16,645 bases of DNA from JBOGJI01 sp050747865 (GTDB lineage: Bacteria; Acidobacteriota; Thermoanaerobaculia; Multivoradales; JAHEKO01). Below, one piece after another: positions 1 to 12,368 of the stretch. The notes under the pieces are model-generated. The model worked only from the letters and a program-made list of their open reading frames with translations. It did not search any database and was not told where the DNA came from. Numbering within the stretch: position 1 is the first letter of the stretch; the number at the start of each line of letters is the position of its first letter. The stretch spans positions 1-16,645 of the forward strand of contig JBOGJI010000251.1 in assembly GCA_050747865.1 (NCBI GenBank). Direction: 5' to 3'. The translations under genes were made by a program, and so were the position numbers.

Positions 1-1743
1 GTGCCGGCGCGCCCCATCCTCACCCGCGCCGCCGCCGCGGTGGCCACCGTCGGCGCCGGCGGCTCGCTGGGGCGCGAGGGGCCGATGATCCGGCTCGGCT
101 CCATGCTCGCGTCGCGGCTGGCGATCAGGTTCCGGCTGCCCGCCCATCGGGTCAAGATCCTGGTCGGCTGCGGCGCCGGGGCCGGCCTCGCCGCCGCCTA
201 CAACATCCCGATCGGGGGCGCGCTGTTCGCCATGGAGGTCATCCTCGGCAACTTCGCGCTGGAGATCTTCGGACCCATCGTGATCGCCTCGGTGATCGCC
301 ACGTTGATCGCGCGATCGGTGCAGGGGGACGTGCCGATCTACCCCGCGCCCGGCTACCAGCTCGAGAGCGGCGCCGAGATCGTCGCCTATGTGGGGCTCG
401 GCATCGTCTGCGCCCTGGCCTCGCTCGCCTTCATCTTCGGCGTGCGGGCGGCGCGGGAAGCCTTCGCGAGGCTGGCCTTCATCCCGCGGGCGCTGCGGCC
501 GGCGCTCGGCATGGCGCTGGTCGGCGGCGTGGCGATCTTGTACCCGCAGGTGCTGGGCAGCGGCTACGAGACCATCAACGAGGCGCTGCAGGGCGGGCTG
601 CCGCTGATCCTCCTGCTGGTCCTGCCGGCGGCCAAGCTGGTGGCCACCGCCCTGACCCGCGGCTCGGGGGGCGCCGGCGGGCTGTTCACGCCGTCGCTCT
701 TCTTCGGCGCCGTGGTCGGCGGCGCCTACGGCTTTGGGCTCCATGCCCTGTTCCCCGAGGCGACGGGGACCTCGGGAGCCTACGCCCTGGTCGGCATGGC
801 GGCGATCGCCGCCGGCACCAGCCACGCCCCGATCTCGGCCATCCTCATCCTGTTCGAGTTCACCGGCAACTACTCACTGATCCTGCCGCTGATGATCGCC
901 TCGATCACCGCCAGCGTGCTCGCCCGCCGCATCTACCCGTGGTCGATCTACACCCACGCCTTGAAGCGCGAGGGCGTGGAGCTGCCGTTTCGCATGGAGG
1001 AGGCGGTGCTCGCCGGCCTCGCCGCCGGCGACCTGGCGCGCACCGACAGCGAGACGCTCGCTCCGAGCACGCCCTACGCGCAGGTGGTCGAGCGCTTCCT
1101 GAGCAGCCGCCGCCAGCGGCTGTTCGTCGTCGACGAAGACGGGCGGCTGCTGGGCGCCGTGTCGCTGCACGACATCAAACACGCGCTCGAGAGCCCGGAG
1201 CAGACGGCGGCGGTCGTCGCCCACGACCTCATGGTCCCGGTGCCGCTGGTCCACCTGGCGACCGATCGGCTGCACCAGCTGGCGGCGACCTTCGCCCGCA
1301 GCGACTTCGAGCGCGTGCCCGTGCTCGACGGGCCGGGAGGCCGCTATACGGGCTTCGTCTCCAAGCGCGATCTGCTGGCCGTCTACTCGCAGGAGGTGCT
1401 GGGCCGGCCCGCCCTGCTCGCCACCTTCACCCGCGGCGAGGAGGGCGCCGGGCGCAGCTACGTGGAGCTGCCGCCGGACTTCGCGGTCCAGCTCGTGCCC
1501 GTCCCGCCGTCTCTCGTCGGCCGCGCTCTGGCGGAAGCGGCCCTGCCGCAACGCCTGGGAGTCCGGGTGCTGGAGATCAAGCGCCGCAGCCCGCGCGGCG
1601 AGGACCGGGTGCTGGCCGGCGCCGCCACCGTGCTGCGCTCCGGAGACGAGCTCATCGTCCTCGGTCCGACCGCCGCCCTCGAGCGGCTGAGCCGCGGCGA
1701 GCCGGTCGCCGACGAGGCGGCCGCCCACGCCGGCATCGACTGA
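1..1743 (+). CDS. ClC-family chloride channel/transporter with CBS pair and RCK_C domain (5' end outside window)
   Basis: Inner-membrane anion channel or exchanger of the ClC family. The frame is open at base 1 and the usual N-terminal helices with the GSGIP motif are missing, so the gene starts upstream; the GTG at base 1 is unlikely to be the real start. Seen in the visible 580 residues: the GREGP selectivity/gating motif at 24-28 (gating Glu26), the GGLFTP motif at 226-231, and Tyr291 in FTGNYSLILPL, matching the chloride-coordinating Tyr445 of E. coli ClC. Hydrophobic helices run to about residue 315. Two CBS repeats follow at about 350-465, then a TrkA-C/RCK_C-like domain at about 485-567. 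CBS and RCK_C domains usually bind nucleotides or ions and adjust transport. The position equivalent to the internal proton glutamate Glu203 is Val80, as in channel-type ClCs. The gene is convergent with the metalloprotease. The family call is firm; channel versus exchanger is inference. Confidence 0.95.
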   Translation: MPARPILTRAAAAVATVGAGGSLGREGPMIRLGSMLASRLAIRFRLPAHRVKILVGCGAGAGLAAAYNIPIGGALFAMEVILGNFALEIFGPIVIASVIATLIARSVQGDVPIYPAPGYQLESGAEIVAYVGLGIVCALASLAFIFGVRAAREAFARLAFIPRALRPALGMALVGGVAILYPQVLGSGYETINEALQGGLPLILLLVLPAAKLVATALTRGSGGAGGLFTPSLFFGAVVGGAYGFGLHALFPEATGTSGAYALVGMAAIAAGTSHAPISAILILFEFTGNYSLILPLMIASITASVLARRIYPWSIYTHALKREGVELPFRMEEAVLAGLAAGDLARTDSETLAPSTPYAQVVERFLSSRRQRLFVVDEDGRLLGAVSLHDIKHALESPEQTAAVVAHDLMVPVPLVHLATDRLHQLAATFARSDFERVPVLDGPGGRYTGFVSKRDLLAVYSQEVLGRPALLATFTRGEEGAGRSYVELPPDFAVQLVPVPPSLVGRALAEAALPQRLGVRVLEIKRRSPRGEDRVLAGAATVLRSGDELIVLGPTAALERLSRGEPVADEAAAHAGID

Positions 1744-1745
1744 TC

Positions 1746-1778
1746 AAAAAGAGCCCCGGGGCCGCGGCCCCGGGGCTC
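1746..1778 (-). terminator. Intrinsic terminator of the metalloprotease gene
   Basis: Bases 1751-1778 form a perfect 28-bp palindrome (arms gagccccgggg and ccccggggctc around ccgcgg). On the minus strand it is followed by five T residues (1750-1746), the layout of a rho-independent terminator about 24 bases after the metalloprotease stop codon. On the plus strand the palindrome lies 7 bases after the ClC stop but has no T-run behind it, so termination in that direction would be weaker or rely on other factors. Confidence 0.85.
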
Positions 1779-1802
1779 GAATGACCGACGCTGATCCCGC
1801 CG

Positions 1803-4800
1803 CTACTGGCGTGTGATCCTCACGTCGTCGACTGCCGCCTCCACCAGGCTGGCCGTCGACGCGTCCGCGGCCGAGATCAGGATGCGCACGGTCTGCCCGG
1901 CGAAACCCGAGATGCTGGCGCTGTGGGTGGCCCACACGGCGTCGTCGTCGTTGCCGGCGCCCAGCTCCTCGAGAACCGTGCTCGTGGTCGCGCCGACGAC
2001 CTGGACACGCAAGAAGTCGGCGTTGGAGGAGTTCGAGCCGTGCGCCAAGTAGTAGCTGAACGACAGCGTGATGGTGCCGGACGAGGGCAGCGTGATCGTC
2101 GGCGAGCGGATGCTGGTGACCCCGCCGTCGATGTCGTGCACGCCCGCCGAGGACCCCGCGAGCCGCCCGGTGACCAGGTCGTTGACGCCGCTGACCGTGG
2201 TGCCGAGCTGCTTCGGACCGCTCGAGTTCGTCGCCTCCGGATCGCCGCGCTCCCACTGCCCGGTGGTCGCCGTGTCGGTGCCGTTCGGGTTCGTAGTCCA
2301 GCCCTGGCTGGTCTCGAAGTCGTCGAAGAAGACGGTGCTCACCGGCGGGCTCGACACCGCGAAGACCAGATCGTCACGGTCGTTGTAGGAGCCCGAGGTG
2401 CAGGTCGAGGCCGAGCCCTGGTAGCGGAACTGCGCCCGCACCGCCTGCAGGGCGCCCGACGGCAGCGTGTAGGTCGCGGTGAACGTCTGGATGCCGGTCT
2501 GGCCCGACGTCGGCGTGATGTTCGTGGCGATCGCCTGCCAGCTCGGGCTCGCGGCGTTCGCCGCGTAATAGAGATCGAGATGGTCCGAGGTCGGTCCGCC
2601 CGGCCAGACGTGCACGGTCGCCTCGACCCGCACCTGCTTGCCGGGCGCGAAGCTCGAGCCGTCGACCGAGACGACCTTGAGGCGTTCCGACGACTCGTCG
2701 GTCAGGTAGGTACCCGAGGTGCCGTCGGCGCAGGAGTCGTTGATGGTGTTGGGCTGGTTGGTCTCGGCCCCGCCGCCAGCGATGTTGTCGCGCCCCTTGA
2801 CGAGATTCGCCCCGGTGTCGCAGGAGCGACCGACGTTGGCGCACTTCGGAGCCTGCAGCGCCGCGTCGAATACGGCCACCTCGTCCCCGCCGCCGCCGAC
2901 CGGATTGACGGTCAGCGACATGCCGAACGTCCGCGTCAGGGATCCGCTCACCCCCTGCACGTTGAAGCTGAAGGTTCCCGTAGACGCGGTCGCCGTGGCG
3001 GAGACGGTGAGCGTGCTGTTGACGTTGCCGTTGGCCGGAGGCGTCACCGGGTTGGGGTTGAAGCCGCAGCTCGAGCCCGAAGGCATGCCGGTGCAGGAGA
3101 GGTTGACGGCGCTCGAGAAGCCGTTGGTGGAGCTCACCGTGCAGGTGCTGGTCGTGTTTCCTCCCTGGGTGACGGTGAGGCTGGACGGCGAGCAGGAGAT
3201 CGAGAAGTCGGGGTTGGTCGGCGCCTCCGGCGTCACCTGCACGGTGTTGCCCACCCGGCTGTAGCAGTCCGTGGAGCTGCCCTGGGCGACGATGTTGTAC
3301 CAGTAGGTGCGGCCGTTGGCGACCTGGGTGTCGGTGTAGCTGGTGCCGGTGACCTCGGCGACCTTGACGCGGCCGAAGTCGGCGCCGGCATGTCCCTCGG
3401 TGCGCATCACCCAGTAGCGGCTGGCGCCGCTGACCGCGGTCCAGGAGAGCGCGACGGAGTAGTTGCCGGCGGTCGCCGACAGGGTCGGCCCCGCGCTGCC
3501 GTTCGGCTGCCCCGAGCACCCGCTGTTGGTCGGCGTCGGGGTGGAGCAGGCGACGCCGTGCCGGTTGTAGGCGTTGAAGATCGCCGTCATGTGCGGCGTG
3601 CCGTCGTTGATGTTGCCGTTGTCGTCGTCCGCGGCCAGCCACTGCATGTAGCCGTTGGTCGAGCCGCAGCCGTTGGCGGACGAGCCGCAGGAGCAGGAGT
3701 GCCAGGCGCCGACGTTGCCGCTGCCCTGGTAGAAGAGCTTGTTGCCGACGATGAACGCCGAGCGGCTGTCGTAGCTGAACGGCGCCGCTGTCAGGTCGCG
3801 CGCCACCAGGTCCCATGCCGCCTGCCGCACCGGGGCGGCGGCACAGTGGACCTGACGCCCGCAGGGGCCGGAACCGCTGGTGCACTGGCCGCAGACGAAG
3901 CCGAGCGGCGTGGCCGGGGTGGCTGGGCTGTGCTTGGCGTAGTCGGTGTCGCGCACGCCCGAGCAGTCGGTGGCACAGTAGGAGGCGCCGGTGAGGGCCT
4001 CGTTGACGTTGAAGCCGGTGCCGTCGGCGGTCTGGCCGCAGCCGTCGTTGAGGGTCCAGAAGAAACCGTGGCCGACGCAGGAGGCCTCCAGGCGATAGAT
4101 GGCGGCGATATCGGCGTAGGCCTCGCTGGAGTTGGAGAGGTTGCCCCCGGCGTCGAAGTCGTCGAGCCCGTGGCCCCACTCGTGGTCGAACACGGCCGCC
4201 AGCTCGCCGGTGTTGCGGCAGCCGCCTCCGGAGCGGTAGAAGTTGATGGTCGAGCCGTTCCAGAACGCGTTGCAGGTGTTGTTCAGGTTGACGTTGACGT
4301 CGAGCTGGCTCTGCAGCCAGGAGTTCGTCGGCAGCCAGCCGCGCGCCATCTCGGCGAGCTTGTTGACCTCGTAGAATGCCGAACGGGAGGCGGCCGTGTT
4401 GCCGTTGCCGCCGGAGCCCGGGGTGGTGCAATCGTGCTGGTTGTTGCTGCCGCCCAGGGCGATGTTGCCGGTCGACGAGCTGGCGCTGATCGCCCCGCAG
4501 CTGTCGTTGATGTCCACGTACAGGCCGGTCAGGGTGGTCGTCGCCGTGCCGCTGGTGTAGTTGTAGATACCGGCGCTGTTGGTGGTCAGCCCCGAGAAGC
4601 CGGTGTCGGCGAAGGGCATGGGCCAGCCGCTCTGCATGGTGCCGCACTGGTCGGGGTTCGGGCAGATCCCGGTCGAGGTCAGCGGATAGACCCCGCCGGT
4701 GATCGACCGCTCGACGTAGTGGTTGATGTCCTGGAAGGCGAGGACCTCGCCCGAGTGCGCGTCGACGAGGACCTCCCAGCGGGCCTCGTCCGGCGCCCGC

Positions 4801-5648
4801 CGGAAGACGAGCGACCAGACCAGGCGGTGGCCGTACCCGCTGCCGACCGGGCCGACGAAACGCTCGCCCCGCTGCTGCTCCGGCGGCGCGATCGGCACGA
4901 TCTCGAGAGTCGGCCCGGAGAGGATCTCGTCGGCGGCCGTCTCGCCCTCGACGTAGGCGAAGCCCACGGCGAGCGCTTTCTCGGCAGGTACGCGGGGACG
5001 GGTGTCCACCGCGGCGTTGCCCCAGCTCTCGCTGCCGAAGAGCACGACATTGCCGTGCTTGATGGTGACGATCACCCGGCCGTAGCGCACCGGCACGCCG
5101 TTCACCACCTGGGGAACGGAGACCTGCCACAGCCCGTCGGTGACGGCGCTGGCCCGCACCTCGCCGAGCTGGCCGGCGTCGATGCCGAGGATCGCGGCCC
5201 GATGCTCGAGGAAGCGGCGCGCCGCCTCGGCGACCGCGCCGGAGTCGACCTGCCGCACCTGACGGCCGAGCCGGCGGCCGAGCTGCGCCGGGGTGATGCG
5301 GTTGCCCACCCCGGAGCCGGGCAGGAGCGGCACCGACACGATGACATTGGTGGCGGCGCCGGAACGCGGGTCGAAGAAGGCCGACACGCCGCCCGGCGCG
5401 CGCAGAGCCTCCTCGCTCTGCAGGTACTGGTCCCAGGCGCTGACGGTCGCCGGAGGCAGCTCCGGCAGGATGTCCTCGAACGCCCGATTCTCTGACGAGA
5501 GCACCAGCTCCGGACGGAAGAACTCCTTGCCTTCGAGGAAGCCCTGCTCGTCCTTCGGCCGGACCGCCCATGCCGCCGCACCGAGGCACCACGCCGCGGT
5601 GAGCAGCACGCCGACCCGGCCCACACCGCGGTGGACAGTGAGTCGCAT
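1803..5648 (-). CDS. Secreted multidomain zinc metalloprotease (gluzincin, M36/fungalysin-like)
   Basis: Predicted secreted endopeptidase of 1281 residues. A Sec signal peptide spans about residues 1-30 (basic start, then a hydrophobic stretch ending AAWA). Residues about 30-310 look like an inhibitory FTP/PepSY-type propeptide, including a PepSY-like stretch near WEVLVDAHSGEVLAF. The catalytic region covers about 310-715 and holds the zinc motif HEWGH at 489-493, with Glu509 in SSEAYADI as the likely third ligand; it is rich in cysteine, suggesting disulfides outside the cytoplasm. After it come an FN3-like module (about 720-810), an Ig-like module beginning DFSISCSPS (about 815-918), a Cys-containing beta-rich module (about 920-1100) and a C-terminal beta-sandwich/MAM-like module (about 1103-1281), probably for substrate or surface binding. 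The ATG is supported by AAGGAGG at 5653-5659, four bases upstream. The gene lies downstream of a same-strand beta-barrel gene. HExxH chemistry is clear; the exact family (M36 or a relative) is less sure. Confidence 0.9.
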   Translation of the reverse strand: MRLTVHRGVGRVGVLLTAAWCLGAAAWAVRPKDEQGFLEGKEFFRPELVLSSENRAFEDILPELPPATVSAWDQYLQSEEALRAPGGVSAFFDPRSGAATNVIVSVPLLPGSGVGNRITPAQLGRRLGRQVRQVDSGAVAEAARRFLEHRAAILGIDAGQLGEVRASAVTDGLWQVSVPQVVNGVPVRYGRVIVTIKHGNVVLFGSESWGNAAVDTRPRVPAEKALAVGFAYVEGETAADEILSGPTLEIVPIAPPEQQRGERFVGPVGSGYGHRLVWSLVFRRAPDEARWEVLVDAHSGEVLAFQDINHYVERSITGGVYPLTSTGICPNPDQCGTMQSGWPMPFADTGFSGLTTNSAGIYNYTSGTATTTLTGLYVDINDSCGAISASSSTGNIALGGSNNQHDCTTPGSGGNGNTAASRSAFYEVNKLAEMARGWLPTNSWLQSQLDVNVNLNNTCNAFWNGSTINFYRSGGGCRNTGELAAVFDHEWGHGLDDFDAGGNLSNSSEAYADIAAIYRLEASCVGHGFFWTLNDGCGQTADGTGFNVNEALTGASYCATDCSGVRDTDYAKHSPATPATPLGFVCGQCTSGSGPCGRQVHCAAAPVRQAAWDLVARDLTAAPFSYDSRSAFIVGNKLFYQGSGNVGAWHSCSCGSSANGCGSTNGYMQWLAADDDNGNINDGTPHMTAIFNAYNRHGVACSTPTPTNSGCSGQPNGSAGPTLSATAGNYSVALSWTAVSGASRYWVMRTEGHAGADFGRVKVAEVTGTSYTDTQVANGRTYWYNIVAQGSSTDCYSRVGNTVQVTPEAPTNPDFSISCSPSSLTVTQGGNTTSTCTVSSTNGFSSAVNLSCTGMPSGSSCGFNPNPVTPPANGNVNSTLTVSATATASTGTFSFNVQGVSGSLTRTFGMSLTVNPVGGGGDEVAVFDAALQAPKCANVGRSCDTGANLVKGRDNIAGGGAETNQPNTINDSCADGTSGTYLTDESSERLKVVSVDGSSFAPGKQVRVEATVHVWPGGPTSDHLDLYYAANAASPSWQAIATNITPTSGQTGIQTFTATYTLPSGALQAVRAQFRYQGSASTCTSGSYNDRDDLVFAVSSPPVSTVFFDDFETSQGWTTNPNGTDTATTGQWERGDPEATNSSGPKQLGTTVSGVNDLVTGRLAGSSAGVHDIDGGVTSIRSPTITLPSSGTITLSFSYYLAHGSNSSNADFLRVQVVGATTSTVLEELGAGNDDDAVWATHSASISGFAGQTVRILISAADASTASLVEAAVDDVRITRQ

Positions 5649-5662
5649 ACGCCCTCCTTGTT

Positions 5663-5687
5663 CACGCCGGCGTCAAGTGCCGGCGTG
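5663..5687 (-). promoter_or_regulatory. Perfect inverted repeat in the leader of the metalloprotease gene
   Basis: CACGCCGGC (5663-5671) and GCCGGCGTG (5679-5687) are exact reverse complements separated by 7 bases. The element ends 3 bases before the Shine-Dalgarno of the metalloprotease gene (AAGGAGGG, 5652-5659). In RNA it would make a 9-bp GC-rich stem-loop next to the ribosome site; as DNA it could be a dimeric operator. The repeat is seen directly; its role is inference. Confidence 0.5.
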
Positions 5688-5846
5688 TCTTACGCGACCT
5701 GGAAGCCCCCCGGTGAATGTCACGAGGCGACCGCGACGAGAGTCGCCGCGTTCGCGGTCCCCGGCCGCGGAGCGACAGCCCCGCAACGAGACCAGGGAAG
5801 GAGATGGAATGCCCTTCAGGCGGACGAGCCTAGCACAGAATCGATG
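5688..5846. other. Intergenic stretch between two minus-strand genes
   Basis: About 160 bases with no supported gene. No clear sigma70-type promoter or T-run terminator is visible, so the beta-barrel and metalloprotease genes could be co-transcribed. A weak inverted repeat, ctagca/tgctag (5830-5835 and 5845-5850), overlaps the stop codon of the beta-barrel gene; it has no T-run and is too short to call a terminator. Confidence 0.4.
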
Positions 5847-6473
5847 CTAGAAGCGCCAGCCGAGACCAAGTCGGACCAGGGTATCGGAGCGGCGGTCCTC
5901 GAAATCGCTCAGAGCCTCACCCTCCGACGCTCCGGTGTCGGTGTAGCTCGGATAGAACCGGCCGTCGAGCTGCAGCGAGAAGCGCTCGCCGAACGGGAGG
6001 GCGAATCCCAGCGCCACGCCGGGGGACAGCCCCCACCAGGTGTCGCGCACGGCGGAGAACCGGTTGTCGTAGTCGACATGCTCGGTTCGCAGGCCGAAGC
6101 CGACATAGGGGTACCAGCGAGTGTCGGTGGGGATTCCGTGCAGCGTGAACAGATCCAGGCCGTAGACGTCGGACTCGATATTGCCGGGGGCGATCAGGGC
6201 CTCTGGATCCGCGAGGCAGAGACTGTCAGGGGGACAGGACGGAAACACCTCCGAGTAGCCCCACCAGGAGAGGGTGGAGTCGAGGGACCAGCGTCCTCGC
6301 AGGGGGACGGTGACGCCCAGGCTGTACACATTGTCGAACTCCAGGCCCGTGCTATCCGAATAGACGATGCCCGGATCGACTCCCAGATGGACCTGCCGCG
6401 GAGCGCGCTCTTGCGCCGCGGCGGCCGCGCCGACGGTGAATGTCAGGGCGAGAACGAAGGTCGGTTTGCGCAT
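5847..6473 (-). CDS. Outer-membrane beta-barrel protein, hypothetical
   Basis: A 208-residue exported protein. The signal peptide is MRKPTFVLALTFTVGAAAAA, cleaved before Gln or Glu. The mature part has alternating polar/hydrophobic strands (for example WYPYVGFGLRT, GVALGFALPF, FSLQLDGRFYPSY, TLVRLGLGWRF) and ends in Phe, the usual terminal signal for BAM-dependent barrel assembly. Size and pattern fit a small eight-stranded barrel of the OmpW/opacity-porin type; no specific family is recognised. Two Cys lie in a predicted loop near SCPPDSLC. I chose the ATG at 6473 rather than the longer frame starting at 6512, because AAGGAGG (6480-6486) lies six bases upstream and the signal peptide starts exactly there. 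It is transcribed divergently from carB and lies 198 bases upstream of the metalloprotease gene on the same strand. Substrate or role cannot be told. Confidence 0.85.
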   Translation of the reverse strand: MRKPTFVLALTFTVGAAAAAQERAPRQVHLGVDPGIVYSDSTGLEFDNVYSLGVTVPLRGRWSLDSTLSWWGYSEVFPSCPPDSLCLADPEALIAPGNIESDVYGLDLFTLHGIPTDTRWYPYVGFGLRTEHVDYDNRFSAVRDTWWGLSPGVALGFALPFGERFSLQLDGRFYPSYTDTGASEGEALSDFEDRRSDTLVRLGLGWRF

Positions 6474-6479
6474 CGTCTG

Positions 6480-6486
6480 CCTCCTT
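6480..6486 (-). promoter_or_regulatory. Shine-Dalgarno that fixes the start of the beta-barrel gene
   Basis: AAGGAGG read on the minus strand, six bases before the ATG at 6473-6471. It lies inside the longer open frame beginning at 6512, so it argues for the shorter protein. Confidence 0.8.
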
Positions 6487-6532
6487 TTCGTGCTCGATGA
6501 TCTGAAGAACAAGCAAAATCCGAGCCGCGGGA

Positions 6533-6538
6533 TAGACT
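6533..6538 (+). promoter_or_regulatory. Candidate -10 box for carB
   Basis: TAGACT matches the -10 consensus at four of six positions. A start of transcription seven bases on would give a leader of only about six bases before the carB ATG at 6551. No Shine-Dalgarno is present in that stretch. No convincing -35 box is visible. Confidence 0.35.
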
Positions 6539-6550
6539 CGCGCCCCCGCC

Positions 6551-9772
<3,222 letters not shown>

Positions 9773-9841
9773 AGGGTGGTAACCTCGAGCGGCGGGAAGG
9801 CGCTTCCAGCACCGCGAGCTCAAATTCTGGAGGGGGAGATC

Positions 9842-10483
9842 ATGCGTAAACCGGTTCGTACCATTGCCTATCTCGCCGCCGTCGCGTCCGTCCTGCTCGT
9901 CCCTGCCGCACAGGCCCAGAACCTCGACGAGGGGCTCCTCGACCCGGCGTGGTTCGGCGACGCGCGCGACTGGCGCCAGGGTGGCGAGTTCGATTACCTG
10001 TGGGTGAATGAGGGCTTCTCCCTCGACGGCAAGACGGTGCACGTCGCGGCGTGGGAGGAGCCACAGTTCATCGGCAAACCGCGCGACACCAAGGACAGGG
10101 CGCGCGCCTTCGAGCTGACCGGCAACATGCCGCAGTGGCTGCGGGGGGCGTTCGCTTCCGGCCTCTCGGGCCGCGCCGAGGTTTCGACCGAAGGCGGCGA
10201 TGTGCGCCTCGAGGGGCGCTTCGTGGACGTCAACGCGGGCAACAACGCGGCCAAGTGGCTGGTCGGCTTCGGCGCCGGCTCGGCGAACGCGACCTGGGAC
10301 ATGAGGCTGGTCGACGCCGCGACCGGCGAGGTCCTCGCCGCCATCCATCACCGGTCGGTGAGCGGGACGAACATGTCGGACATCGACGACAAGATCATCA
10401 AGTGGATGGACGAGGTCCTCGTCCCGGGCCTGCAGACGGGCCTTGCCTCGGTCTACTCGGGAGCCAAGCCCGCGAAGAAGTAG
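9842..10483 (+). CDS. Exported DUF4410-like protein of unknown function
   Basis: A 213-residue protein with a clear Sec signal peptide (MRKPVRTIAYLAAVASVLLVPAAQAQ, about 26 residues in all), so the mature form is probably periplasmic; there is no lipobox Cys. The stretch from about residue 120 (LEGRFVDVNAGNNAAKWLVGF, then GAGSANATWDMRLVDAATGEVL) resembles the DUF4410 pattern, in which a glycine-rich GFGAG turn is followed by a strand ending in a D-x-x-T-G-x-V-L turn. A short Ala/Lys tail closes the protein. The start is supported by GGAGG at 9829-9833 with eight bases of spacing; the frame is open further upstream, but the signal peptide begins here. It lies 69 bases after carB and 32 bases before fumC, all on one strand, so co-transcription is possible. 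The gene is real on signal peptide, SD and codon pattern; the domain match is by eye and no function is claimed. Confidence 0.85.
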   Translation: MRKPVRTIAYLAAVASVLLVPAAQAQNLDEGLLDPAWFGDARDWRQGGEFDYLWVNEGFSLDGKTVHVAAWEEPQFIGKPRDTKDRARAFELTGNMPQWLRGAFASGLSGRAEVSTEGGDVRLEGRFVDVNAGNNAAKWLVGFGAGSANATWDMRLVDAATGEVLAAIHHRSVSGTNMSDIDDKIIKWMDEVLVPGLQTGLASVYSGAKPAKK

Positions 10484-10515
10484 CTCGTCGACCTGAGCGG
10501 CCTGGGAGCTTTCGC

Positions 10516-11961
<1,446 letters not shown>

Positions 11962-11985
11962 CGGGGGACGCGAGGGCGTGAAGCG

Positions 11986-12354
11986 ATGCCGTACGCGATC
12001 TACAAAGTCCTGCATCTCCTGGGCGCCTTCGGGCTGTTCACCGCGCTTGGTGCCCTGTGCGTGCAGGCGCTGTCGGGGGCGCCGGCGGCGGAGCGGGCGC
12101 GCCGCCGTTCCCTGTCCATCCTCCACGGAGTCGGGGCGGTGCTGCTGCTGGTCTCCGGGTTCGGCATGCTGGCGACCTTGGGGCTGAGCGGCGCCATGCC
12201 CGGCTGGGCATGGGCCAAGGTGGCGCTCTGGCTGGTGCTCGGCGCCGTCGTGATGTTGCCGGTGCGGCGGCCGCGGAGCGCCCGCTGGCTGCTCTGGATC
12301 CTGCCGCTGCTCGGGGCCCTGGCGGCGTGGCTGGCGATCGACAAGCCGTTCTGA
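11986..12354 (+). CDS. Small four-helix membrane protein, hypothetical
   Basis: A 122-residue integral membrane protein. Four hydrophobic helices are visible at about residues 4-27, 46-68, 73-92 and 100-118, with arginine-rich loops after helix 1 (ERARRR) and before helix 4 (RRPRSAR), both placed on the same, probably cytoplasmic, side. His10 in YKVLHLLGAFGLF and His47 in SILHGVGAVLLL are within helices, a pattern seen in small haem- or metal-related families such as CopD/SirB-like proteins, but I cannot assign a family. The ATG at 11986 has no strong Shine-Dalgarno (a weak GAGGG lies 12 bases upstream). It follows fumC by 24 bases and may be translated from the same message. Its stop codon TGA (12352-12354) is part of the extended -10 promoter of the downstream riboswitch RNA. 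Confidence 0.75.
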   Translation: MPYAIYKVLHLLGAFGLFTALGALCVQALSGAPAAERARRRSLSILHGVGAVLLLVSGFGMLATLGLSGAMPGWAWAKVALWLVLGAVVMLPVRRPRSARWLLWILPLLGALAAWLAIDKPF

Positions 12355-12360
12355 TATAAT
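12332..12360 (+). promoter_or_regulatory. Extended -10 promoter of the riboswitch RNA
   Basis: TATAAT at 12355-12360 is a perfect -10 box, preceded by TGA at 12352-12354 to give the extended form TGnTATAAT. A weak -35 (TGGCGA, 12332-12337, three of six matches) sits 17 bases upstream; extended -10 promoters often do without a good -35. Transcription would start near 12367, two bases before the first helix of the aptamer, which fits very well. Confidence 0.85.
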
Positions 12361-12368
12361 CCGTACAA

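Noticed and set aside
1923..5495. A 1190-codon plus-strand open frame and a 1072-codon second minus-strand frame over the metalloprotease
   Set aside because: Both are GC-rich shadow frames rich in Arg/Ala/Gly with no domains. The 1281-residue frame has a signal peptide, HEWGH and recognisable modules.
5847..6512. A longer form of the beta-barrel protein starting at 6512
   Set aside because: The extra 13 residues precede a clear signal peptide, and the Shine-Dalgarno at 6480-6486 lies inside them.
9795..9807. A GGAAG/CTTCC hairpin after carB as a terminator
   Set aside because: Five base pairs with a 3-base loop and no T-run is too weak. Read-through into the next gene is as likely.
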